DNA of 13,291 nucleotides from CAZXEJ01 sp964639895 (GTDB lineage Bacteria; Desulfobacterota_D; UBA1144; Nemesobacterales; JADFKM01), in contig CAZXEJ010000051.1 of assembly GCA_964639895.1 (NCBI GenBank), positions 1-13,291 of the forward strand, given 5' to 3'. The translations under genes and the position numbers were made by a program. Of the stretch, positions 6,629-13,249 are shown in pieces (position 1 is the first letter of the stretch; each line of letters starts with the position of its first letter). The notes under the pieces were generated by a model, which ran no database searches, was not told where the DNA came from, and saw only the letters and a program-made list of their open reading frames with translations.

Positions 6629-6743
6629 AGATTTAGTGCGTGAGCGACGGCGTCGCCGGCCTCGAATCAGCTGGTCCTAATGGTTACAGCCTGTGCTTCT
6701 GCGGGAGGCATGTATTCTCTACTTTTTTCATCAGGAGGTGGCC

Positions 6744-7904
6744 ATGTTGGATGTCTCCATAGTGGGCGTTGGTCAGACCAGGTACGGTGTGTTTCCGGAG
6801 AGGACGATCCTTGACGTAGCCACGGAGGCCGCACTCGACGCCCTCGACGATGCCGGCGTCACAGGGGAGGAGATAGACGCCCTTTACGTAGCCAATTACG
6901 GCGCGAGCGATTTCGTCGCCCAGAACCATTTGGCCCCTTACATAGGCGCCTCGCTGGGGCTGCGTAGGGGTATAGCGTGCGTACACGTCGAGAATGCGTG
7001 TGCCTCCGGAGGGACGGCCGTAAGGGAAGGGATCCTCTCCATTGCTGCAGGAGCCGCCCAGAAGGTGCTCGTCGTGGGGGTCGAGATGATGACCACCGTA
7101 TCCACGCCCGAGGTGACGGAGATACTGGCCAAGGCCGGAGATCGGTTGTGTGAAGTCGGCGTAGGCTTCACCTTTCCCAGCGCCTTTGCGATGATGGCCC
7201 GCAGGCACATGTACCAGTACGGTACGACGCGCGAGCACCTGGCGTCGGTGGCCGTCAAGAACCACGCAAACGCAGCCCGCAACCCGCGCGCCCATATGCG
7301 GAAGCCCATTACCATGGAGAAGGTATTGGCCGACGAGCGGATAGTGGCCGATCCGTTGCGTCTCTACGATTGCTCGCTCATCACCGACGGTGCTTCGGCC
7401 GTCGTGCTGAGCCGCCGTGGTGCCGTCTCTTCTTCGCGTGCGGTCGACGTCGTGGGCGTGGGCCAGGCATGCGACTCGTTTCCCCTCTACAAGAAGGACG
7501 ACGTCACGAGGCTCGATGCCACCGTGGAAGCCGCCTCGGCCGCCTTTTCCATGGCCGGCATCGAGCCGGAGGATGTGGACGTCTTCGAGGTCCACGACTG
7601 CTTCACGATAGCCGAGATAATGGCCATCGAAGACATCGGCCTCGTACCCAAGGGCGAGGGCGGTCCGGCGACGTTGGACGGCTTGACGGCGCCGGACGGC
7701 CGCCACCCGGTCAACCCCAGCGGGGGGCTCAAGGCGAAGGGACACCCCGTCGGGGCCACCGGTGTGGGCCAGATAGTGGAGATAGTGGAGCAGTTGCGGG
7801 GCGAAGCGGGCGAGCGCCAGGTCGAGGGGGCCGAGGTGGGGCTGGCCCACAACCTGGGCGGTTCGGGCGCCACGTGCGTCGTGCACATAATGGCCAAGAG
7901 GTGA
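6744..7904 (+). CDS. SCP2-type thiolase (acetyl-CoA acetyltransferase-like)
   Basis: The 386-residue product starts at ATG 6744, five bases after AGGAGG (6733-6738). An upstream in-frame start at 6693 has no ribosome binding site and would add a tail before the family's usual beginning (LDVSIVGVGQTRYG). Seen: nucleophile Cys86 in ENACASGG, HDCF with His284 in place of the NEAF motif of classical thiolases, GHPVGATG with His334, and a C-terminal HNLGGSG without the usual second catalytic Cys. This pattern is that of SCP2/SCPx thiolases, which cleave 3-oxoacyl-CoA, including 2-methyl-branched substrates, with free CoA. The DUF35 gene starts four bases after its stop, the standard arrangement for this subfamily, where the DUF35 protein is a required partner. 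Retained Cys and His residues argue against the related Ltp2-type aldolases. Physiological substrate is inferred from neighbours. Confidence 0.92.
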   Translation: MLDVSIVGVGQTRYGVFPERTILDVATEAALDALDDAGVTGEEIDALYVANYGASDFVAQNHLAPYIGASLGLRRGIACVHVENACASGGTAVREGILSIAAGAAQKVLVVGVEMMTTVSTPEVTEILAKAGDRLCEVGVGFTFPSAFAMMARRHMYQYGTTREHLASVAVKNHANAARNPRAHMRKPITMEKVLADERIVADPLRLYDCSLITDGASAVVLSRRGAVSSSRAVDVVGVGQACDSFPLYKKDDVTRLDATVEAASAAFSMAGIEPEDVDVFEVHDCFTIAEIMAIEDIGLVPKGEGGPATLDGLTAPDGRHPVNPSGGLKAKGHPVGATGVGQIVEIVEQLRGEAGERQVEGAEVGLAHNLGGSGATCVVHIMAKR

Positions 7905-7908
7905 CGGG

Positions 7909-8238
7909 ATGAACGTTGCAGTGATGAGATGCGGCTCGTGCGGCAGGCTCGAGGCCCCGCCGGCGTATGTGTGTGCCGGCTGCGGTTCACGCGATATGGA
8001 GAGACACGAGGTACCGGGCGAGGGGGTGCTCTACACCTATTCCACAGTCTACGTTCCGTTGGCCTCATTCGAGGAAGACGCCCCCTACACGCTGGCCATC
8101 GTGGAGCTCACCGACGGGGTCAGGGTTACGGGCAGACTGGTCGGTGCGGAGCCCGAGGAACTCGCCGTGGGGATGGAGCTCGAGGCGGTCGAAGAGAGGG
8201 CCGAGGGCGTGTACTTCTTCCGTTCCAAGGGGGGCTGA
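7909..8238 (+). CDS. DUF35 zinc-ribbon/OB-fold protein, thiolase partner
   Basis: The 109-residue product has a four-Cys rubredoxin-like zinc ribbon at its N-terminus (Cys8, Cys11, Cys22, Cys25). An OB-fold follows (about residues 34-105) with the family pattern of GEGVLYTYSTVYVP, then YTLAIVELTDGVRVTGRLVG and AVGMELEAV. Proteins of this family bind acyl-CoA and form complexes with thiolases, HMG-CoA synthases or sterol side-chain aldolases, shielding or channelling the CoA thioester. The 4-nt gap to the thiolase stop and an AGAGGTG within the thiolase end indicate translational coupling and a stable two-protein complex. Its length is near that of other stand-alone DUF35 proteins. Confidence 0.92.
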   Translation: MNVAVMRCGSCGRLEAPPAYVCAGCGSRDMERHEVPGEGVLYTYSTVYVPLASFEEDAPYTLAIVELTDGVRVTGRLVGAEPEELAVGMELEAVEERAEGVYFFRSKGG

Positions 8239-8243
8239 CGAGG

Positions 8244-8312
8244 GAGGAGGTGGCGCGCGTGCCGCGGGGGGGCATGGGGTGACACCCATGCGTGCGCGCC
8301 CCGGCACGCACC
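8244..8312 (+). promoter_or_regulatory. structured intergenic element with a mini-ORF
   Basis: A perfect AGGAGGTG (8245-8252) is followed by GTG at 8259, opening a 7-codon frame that ends with TGA at 8280-8282. The same bases form a long stem: GCGTGCC (8257-8263) with GGCACGC (8303-8309), and GGGG (8266-8269) with CCCC (8299-8302) past a 2-nt bulge. This encloses a hairpin GCATGGG (8272-8278) / CCCATGC (8285-8291). It lies between the DUF35 and family III CoA genes. It could act as an attenuator or RNA-stability element; there is no T-run for a terminator. Confidence 0.4.
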
Positions 8313-8461
8313 GATGCCCACTAGGGATGCAAGGGGGAAGAGCGCGCCGACCTCAGATGCCGCGATGATGCTGGGTGTCCCGGTCATCAGTGTGTCTACC
8401 CCGGGACGGGGATGGAAGGGTGTAGGGGTCTGGACCTTTAGTGGCGAAGCCGGGTAGTGTC

Positions 8462-9625
8462 ATGCTTCCACTCACCGAGCTCAAGGTACTGGATCTCACG
8501 AGACTCATTCCCGGCGGCTACGCCACACTCATTCTTGCCGACCTTGGTGCCCGGGTGATCAAGGTCGAAGATCCCCGGGCGGGCGACTACGCCCGCCGCA
8601 TGGGAGCGGACCTTGCAGGTGCCGGCGCCCTCTACCAGGCCCTCAACCGGAACAAGAAGAGCATCAAGGTCGATCTAAAGACACCCGAGGGGAGGGAGGT
8701 GTTCATGGCGCTACTCTCTTCGGGCTACGACGTCGTCATAGAGGGTTTCCGTCCCGGCGTGATGGAGAGGCTGGGACTGGGATACGGCGAATTGAGGAGG
8801 ATTGCGCCTCGCCTCGTTTACTGTGCCGTAAGCGGTTTCGGGCAGACGGGCCCCTACAGGAACAGGGCGGTGCACGACATAAACTGTATGGCCTTGGCCG
8901 GCGTGCTCGGACTCACCGGTCCCGGGTCGGCACCGCTGCCCGGAGTGGCCGACACCGTGTCTGCCCTCCATGCGGCCGTGGCCGTCCTTGCGGCCTGCAT
9001 GCGGCGCGAGATCACCGGCGAGGGATGTTTCATCGACGTCGCCTTGAGCGAATCCCTGATCAGTACGTTCTCCTTCCACCTGCTCAACTACATGGCAGAG
9101 GGCGCGGAGCCGGTTCCCGGTGAGAGCGAGTTCACGGGGAGGTATCCCTGCTACGGCCTCTATGCAACGAAGGATGGGGCGTGGGTTTCTTTTGCGGCCC
9201 TGGAAGAGAAGTTCTGGAAGAACTTCTGCAGGGCCGTCGCGAGGCCGGATCTAGAGAGCGGACAGTACGATACGAGCGGCGCCGTAAAGAGGGAGTTGCA
9301 GCGTATTTTCGCCTCGCGCACCCGTGCCGAGTGGGAGGACCTGGCCGCCGAGCTCGACCTGTGCCTCGAGCCGGTATTGAGTTTCGGCGAGGTCCTCTCA
9401 CACCCGCAGTTCCGGGAAAGGGGTGTGTTCTTCGACATCCCCATCGATGGAGACAAGTTGCCCCAGGTGAGGCTGCCCGCACTCTTTGACGGCGCCCCCC
9501 CGCCGCGGGCCGAACCCCCGCCCCGGTGGGGAGAGCATACGGAGGAGGTGTTGAAGGCCCTCGGCTACGCGGAGGACGAGATCGCGCGCATGCTGGCCGC
9601 GTGGGAGTCGGATGGAGAGGGATGA
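8462..9625 (+). CDS. family III CoA-transferase/racemase, alpha-methylacyl-CoA racemase-like
   Basis: The 387-residue product shows the CaiB/BaiF family pattern from its start (VLDLTRLIPGGYATLILADL, then GARVIKVEDP) through FGQTGPYR and TGEGCFIDVALSES. Two residues point to the racemase branch: His138 in HDIN and Asp164 in GVADT, matching the His126/Asp156 acid-base pair of Mycobacterium alpha-methylacyl-CoA racemase. CoA-transferases of the family use only the Asp. Racemases interconvert (2R)- and (2S)-methylacyl-CoA so that beta-oxidation can proceed. ATG 8462 is chosen because it fits the family N-terminus; a GTG at 8441 would add seven residues, and neither start has a good ribosome binding site. 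It follows the DUF35 gene by 223 bp on the same strand. A CoA-transferase role, as in benzylsuccinate operons, remains possible. Confidence 0.88.
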   Translation: MLPLTELKVLDLTRLIPGGYATLILADLGARVIKVEDPRAGDYARRMGADLAGAGALYQALNRNKKSIKVDLKTPEGREVFMALLSSGYDVVIEGFRPGVMERLGLGYGELRRIAPRLVYCAVSGFGQTGPYRNRAVHDINCMALAGVLGLTGPGSAPLPGVADTVSALHAAVAVLAACMRREITGEGCFIDVALSESLISTFSFHLLNYMAEGAEPVPGESEFTGRYPCYGLYATKDGAWVSFAALEEKFWKNFCRAVARPDLESGQYDTSGAVKRELQRIFASRTRAEWEDLAAELDLCLEPVLSFGEVLSHPQFRERGVFFDIPIDGDKLPQVRLPALFDGAPPPRAEPPPRWGEHTEEVLKALGYAEDEIARMLAAWESDGEG

Positions 9626-9707
9626 GCGCGGGTGTGTGGGGTAGCCGCAGCGTGAAGTACGGCTGGGAGGGCGGCTGTAATGCGGCGTGCCCCCTGTGTG
9701 CGCCGGC

Positions 9708-9735
9708 TTGGCACTACGCCGCGGGCAAGCATAGT
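9708..9735 (+). promoter_or_regulatory. tentative promoter of the SDR gene
   Basis: TTGGCA (9708-9713, five of six matches), a 16-bp spacer and CATAGT (9730-9735, four of six). It would give a leader of about 165 nt containing the G-rich tract. Confidence 0.3.
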
Positions 9736-9850
9736 GCGGGAGGCCCCCATCGGTGGGAAAGGGCAGAGCAGGCACGGGGCGTGAACCACGATGTTACGTC
9801 CTTGTTCAGTGTGGCGAGGGTGCGGCTTGCGGCCGGCGTCGGTGGCTGAT

Positions 9851-9878
9851 GGGTGGGTGGGGGAGTGGGTTCAGGGGG
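9851..9878 (+). other. G-quadruplex-type tract in the SDR leader
   Basis: Five G-runs of three to five bases (9851-9853, 9855-9857, 9859-9863, 9867-9869, 9874-9878) are separated by loops of one to four bases. This satisfies the usual quadruplex pattern on the coding strand, ending 18 bp before the ribosome binding site. Confidence 0.5.
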
Positions 9879-9909
9879 TCGAGTTTGCAGGTCGAAGGGG
9901 AGGTGACCG

Positions 9910-10677
9910 ATGGAGATAGAGGGCAAGACGGTGCTGGTTACGGGAGGTGCTTCGGGGCTCGGGCGCGCTACGGCGCGCAGGCTGCACGGGGCCGGTGCTC
10001 GCGTGGTCGTGCTTGACATCGATGCCCGCCGTGGAGAGTCTCTGGTCGAGGAGCTGGCCAGCGACGCTCTCTTTGTTAGGGCCGACGTCGCCGACGGTTC
10101 GGCCGTACAAGAGGCAGTGGCCAAGGCGTTGGAGCGGTTCGGAGCGCTACATGCGGCTGTGAGTTGTGCGGGGGTGGTGTGGGGCGAGAGGATCCTCGGC
10201 AGGGAGGGGCCGCATGGGCTTGAGAGCTTCGTGCGCGTCCTTACGGTCAACTTGGTGGGCACGTTCAACATCATGCGTCTTGCAGCCTCGGCCATGATGC
10301 GGAACGAGCCGGACCGCAACGGTGAGAGGGGTGTGATAGTCAACACGTCGTCTGTTGCGGCGTTCGAGGGACAGGTGGGACAGGCGGCCTATGCAACCTC
10401 CAAGGGCGGGGTGGCTTCGCTCACCCTTCCCGCCGCAAGGGAACTGGGCCGCCACGGAATACGGGTGGTGGCCGTGGCCCCAGGCGTATTCGACACCCCG
10501 ATGATGGAAGCCGTGCCGGAGTCCTTTGCAGCGTCGCTCAAGAAGCAGATACCGTTTCCGCCGCGATTCGGTGAGCCTGAGGAATACGCCTCGCTGGTGG
10601 AGCACATAATCGCAAATCCAATGATGAACGGCGCCGTGGTGCGAATCGACGGGGCGCTGCGCATGCCGCCCCGCTAG
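9910..10677 (+). CDS. SDR 3-hydroxyacyl-CoA dehydrogenase, HSD17B10-like
   Basis: ATG 9910 follows an excellent GGGGAGGTGA (9897-9906). The 255-residue product is a classical short-chain dehydrogenase: GGASGLG (12-18) for the dinucleotide, Asp36 at the end of the second strand indicating NAD rather than NADP, and Ser148, Tyr161 and Lys165 as catalytic residues with the standard spacing. Beyond the general fold it closely resembles mammalian type 2 3-hydroxyacyl-CoA dehydrogenase (HSD17B10): NLVGTFN, SVAAFEGQVGQAAY, FPPRFGEPEEYASLV and the C-terminal GALRMPP all have near counterparts there, as does the length. That enzyme oxidises 2-methyl-3-hydroxybutyryl-CoA and other 3-hydroxyacyl-CoAs. 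Its place after a racemase-like enzyme and a thiolase fits 2-methyl-branched beta-oxidation. The 284-bp gap before it suggests it may also have its own promoter. Confidence 0.92.
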   Translation: MEIEGKTVLVTGGASGLGRATARRLHGAGARVVVLDIDARRGESLVEELASDALFVRADVADGSAVQEAVAKALERFGALHAAVSCAGVVWGERILGREGPHGLESFVRVLTVNLVGTFNIMRLAASAMMRNEPDRNGERGVIVNTSSVAAFEGQVGQAAYATSKGGVASLTLPAARELGRHGIRVVAVAPGVFDTPMMEAVPESFAASLKKQIPFPPRFGEPEEYASLVEHIIANPMMNGAVVRIDGALRMPPR

Positions 10678-11571
10678 GCGGGCGAAGAGGCCGCATCGGA
10701 GGGGGCATGTATGTGCCAGCGCTTGCCGAGCGGGCGGGCCACTTGCAGTGCGTGGTTTTAGTGGTTCGGGTCCAGGGCCTGGGCGGCGGTCGTGGGCGTA
10801 AAAGGGCAGGGTCGCGTCGCGCTGCCTCGTGTTGCGGCCGCGGCGTCTTCGTTACACGAGGGAGGCTCACGCCCCGGTTCACGCTGGAAGAGTGTACGCG
10901 ACGGCGGAGGGAGCGGCGGAGTTTCTCCCCCCGATCTCCCAACTCCGAGGCCCGCAGTCTGCTTGCAGTCTGAGTGCCCGTCGTAGCGGGGGTTTGTTAT
11001 CGTGAGACCCTTCCTCCGTGCATTCATCCCGGGTAAAGGAGAGCCGAGGCGTGAGCCCGGGACGTTTATGCCCCCCACCCGGACCGCGTGGGGCCGGCTC
11101 GCCGTGGGCTTGCCGGCGTTGCGCCATCGTGCCGCATCTGTGCGGCCCGCTTCCGCCGGGCGCGGAGGGCTTGCGGCTAAGGTCCGGGCGTGACTTTCCA
11201 CGACTTCGGCGCCCGCCGGCCGGAATTGGGTTGCCCGCTGCGCACCAGGGCCGGGGCGTCTACGTCGCCGGCTCTCTTTTCGTCGCCGGCTTCACGCGCG
11301 CGGGGGCTGAGAGCCCTTCTGAGTCGCTCCGTCCGCTGCTCATATTCCATGTGTGGCCCGGTGTATCCGTCTCTACTGCTGGGAGCCCGCGAGGGGACCG
11401 TGCCGCCGCACTGAGACGACGTCGTCTCTTCTCCGCTCGATACCACGGGCCGCGTGATATCGTGACTCCCTCTTCCCACGCCCCTTCCCTTGGCCTATTC
11501 CTCTTTCCATTGTGGCCCGTTGCTTTCTCCTTTGCCCACGTCCCCCCATCCCCCCCACCGCCGGGGTTCAC
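10678..11571. other. gene-free GC-rich gap of 0.9 kb
   Basis: Open frames on both strands give Arg/Pro/Gly-rich sequence without domains, and no well-placed ribosome binding site was found, so I call no gene. It holds a 16-bp perfect palindrome (11413-11428) and C-runs at about 11540-11565 just before the flagellin promoter. No tRNA or known structured RNA is recognised, and no terminator for the SDR gene is evident. Confidence 0.55.
11413..11428. repeat. 16-bp perfect palindrome
   Basis: GAGACGACGTCGTCTC is exactly self-complementary. Without a loop it suits a dimeric protein better than an RNA hairpin. It lies about 145 bp before the flagellin promoter. A related 10-bp palindrome GAGACGTCTC at 1071-1080 shares the preceding bases GCACT. 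Confidence 0.55.
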
Positions 11572-11598
11572 TAAAGTTCGGGCAGGAATTACCGATAA
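11572..11598 (+). promoter_or_regulatory. sigma-28 (FliA/SigD) flagellar promoter
   Basis: TAAAGTTC (11572-11579), exactly 11 bp, then ACCGATAA (11591-11598). The consensus is TAAAGTTT-N11-GCCGATAA, so 14 of 16 bases match with exact spacing. It precedes the flagellin gene, the classic late-class target, and implies a FliA-type sigma factor in this organism. Confidence 0.93.
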
Positions 11599-11618
11599 AT
11601 ACGGGTAAAGGCCGATGT

Positions 11619-11686
11619 CCGTAAGGAGGTTACGGCTTTGAATGAGGTGGATTCGGAATCCGCCTGTGAGATCTGAGCCGGGCTCA
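11619..11686 (+). promoter_or_regulatory. structured flagellin mRNA leader with three hairpins
   Basis: Three stem-loops follow one another in the 5' leader. The first is CCGTAA-GGAGG-TTACGG at 11619-11635, with a Shine-Dalgarno-like GGAGG in the loop. The second is an 8-bp stem with a CGG loop at 11646-11664. The third is TGAGC-CGG-GCTCA at 11674-11686. The true ribosome binding site GGGAGGTGA (11696-11704) lies just after. A GGA exposed in a hairpin loop plus GGA in the ribosome binding site is the layout bound by CsrA in flagellin leaders of other bacteria, so translational control is plausible. Confidence 0.55.
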
Positions 11687-11710
11687 AAATTCTAAGGGAG
11701 GTGAACACTT

Positions 11711-13171
11711 ATGGCATTAGTCGTTAACACCAACGTGTTTTCGATCAACGCTCAGAGGAATCTGAGCAAGACTCAGCCCGTCCTGCAGAAGGCGCTCGAG
11801 AGGCTGTCGTCGGGTCTAAGGATCAACTCGGCGGCCGACGACGCTGCGGGACTAGCCATCTCGACGCGGATGACGACCCAGACCAGGGGGCTCACCGTTG
11901 CGATCCGTAACGCCAACGACGCCATCTCGGTGCTTCAGACGGCCGAAGGGTCGCTCGACGAGATAGTGAACGACCTGCAGCGTATGTTCGAGCTCGCCGA
12001 GCAGGCTGCCAGCTTCAACACGGACGCCGATAGGACTTCCCTCAACCAGGAGGTCTCGCAGCTCATAGACGAGCTGAGCAGGATCGTCAACCAGACCCGT
12101 TTCAACGGCCAGCGTCTGCTGGCGGGCGGTTTCAACGCCGATTTCCAGGTGGGAGTCGAGGTCAACGAGACGCTCAACGTCTCCATATCCAACCTCTCGC
12201 CCACCAACCTCGGGGTGGCTTCCACCTACTCGTCCGTCTCGGCGCTCAGTGACGCCAACTTTGCCGATCGGGTGAGGAACGCCTTTACGACCGCCCTGTC
12301 GGCTACCGACACAATAAACGGTGTGCAGGTTGGTACGGCCGTCGCCGCCAACAGCAACTCGATCAACAAGATCAACGCCATCAACTCCAAGACATCGGCC
12401 CACGGGGTGACGGCCTTCGGCTACGGCAACGCCGCCGTCGGCACCTCGGACGTGACCGACGCCAACCTCACTGCGACGGCTGTAGCCACGGGCGACCTTG
12501 TGATCAACGGCGTCGCCATCGACGGCGCGACCGGTCTTACGGCCCTTGCAGCCAACATCAACGCCAAGACCGGCGAGCACGGGGTTACGGCTGTAGTAGA
12601 TGCCGGTGCAGCGGCCGACCAGAACAGGCTGGTCCTTTTCAACAGGACCGGGGCCGCCATCACCGTAACGGTCAACTCCGCCGCTGCGGCCACCGTCACG
12701 GGGTTTGCCACCGGCACGACGTCCGTCGACGCCGGCGCCAACGGGTTGATAGTGCTCAACCAGAAGCTCAACTCCACGACGGTCACCTTCGGTGCAGCGG
12801 CGACCGGGCAGGCGATAACCGGCTCGAGCGGCACCTCGGCCACGCTGTCGAATGCTCCCGTCAACGCCCAGGTCGTCACTTCGGCCTCGGCGGCCAATCT
12901 GGCGCTTCTATCGTTCAAGAACGCTATGGAGACGATCAACAGCGAGCGGGCAATCGTTGGCGCCAAGCTCAACAGGTTCGAGTCCGTGATCCGGAACCTG
13001 GACAACGTGCGCGAGAACATCCTGTCGGCGCGCTCTAGGATCTTGGACGCCGATTTCGCCCAGGAGACGGCCAATCTGACGAAAGCCCAGATAATCCAGC
13101 AGGCCGGCATAGCCGTGCTGGCTCAGGCCAACACGTTGCCGCAGCAGGTGCTGGCACTCCTCGGAAGATAG
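11711..13171 (+). CDS. flagellin (filament protein)
   Basis: The 486-residue product starts at ATG 11711 after GGGAGGTGA. Residues 1-165 are the conserved N-terminal D0/D1 helices (INAQRNLSKTQ, LERLSSGLRINSAADDAAGL, NQTRFNGQRLLAGG). Residues 393-486 are the C-terminal D1/D0 helices (RNLDNVRENILSARSRILDA through the Leu-Leu-Gly-Arg end). The surface-exposed middle is rich in Ala, Thr and Asn and carries two Flagellin_IN-like repeats, at about 200-236 and 261-297, each with an ING motif and ending HGVTA. Flagellin is exported by the flagellar type III apparatus and polymerises into the filament. In the segment matching the TLR5-recognised stretch of Salmonella FliC, Arg92 is replaced by Phe93 (QRMFELAEQ). 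Single-gene transcript: sigma-28 promoter before it, strong terminator after it. Confidence 0.97.
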   Translation: MALVVNTNVFSINAQRNLSKTQPVLQKALERLSSGLRINSAADDAAGLAISTRMTTQTRGLTVAIRNANDAISVLQTAEGSLDEIVNDLQRMFELAEQAASFNTDADRTSLNQEVSQLIDELSRIVNQTRFNGQRLLAGGFNADFQVGVEVNETLNVSISNLSPTNLGVASTYSSVSALSDANFADRVRNAFTTALSATDTINGVQVGTAVAANSNSINKINAINSKTSAHGVTAFGYGNAAVGTSDVTDANLTATAVATGDLVINGVAIDGATGLTALAANINAKTGEHGVTAVVDAGAAADQNRLVLFNRTGAAITVTVNSAAAATVTGFATGTTSVDAGANGLIVLNQKLNSTTVTFGAAATGQAITGSSGTSATLSNAPVNAQVVTSASAANLALLSFKNAMETINSERAIVGAKLNRFESVIRNLDNVRENILSARSRILDADFAQETANLTKAQIIQQAGIAVLAQANTLPQQVLALLGR

Positions 13172-13183
13172 GGCCGTAGGGGT

Positions 13184-13218
13184 CGGGAGAGAGGGGCGGT
13201 CCCCTCTCTCCCGTTTTT
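13184..13218 (+). terminator. intrinsic terminator of the flagellin gene
   Basis: A perfect 13-bp stem CGGGAGAGAGGGG (13184-13196) / CCCCTCTCTCCCG (13201-13213) with a 4-base loop, followed directly by TTTTT (13214-13218). It begins 12 bases after the flagellin stop. Confidence 0.95.
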
Positions 13219-13249
13219 CATTTCCCGGTAGTCGGAGAGTGGTGGAGAG

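Larger units (their letters stand above)
6405..6732. other. intergenic region before the acyl-CoA genes
   Basis: No gene is seen on either strand. It holds the weak terminator-like hairpin and the candidate promoter listed separately, and little else. Confidence 0.4.
9626..9896. other. intergenic region before the SDR gene
   Basis: No gene is seen. It holds a tentative promoter (9708-9735) and a G-rich tract (9851-9878), both listed separately. Confidence 0.4.

Noticed and set aside
9705..9730. TTGGCAC as a possible sigma-54 -24 element
   Set aside because: No GC/TTGC element occurs at the required distance.
11018..11608. A 196-codon frame upstream of flagellin
   Set aside because: It has no ribosome binding site, Arg/Pro-rich composition and runs through the sigma-28 promoter.
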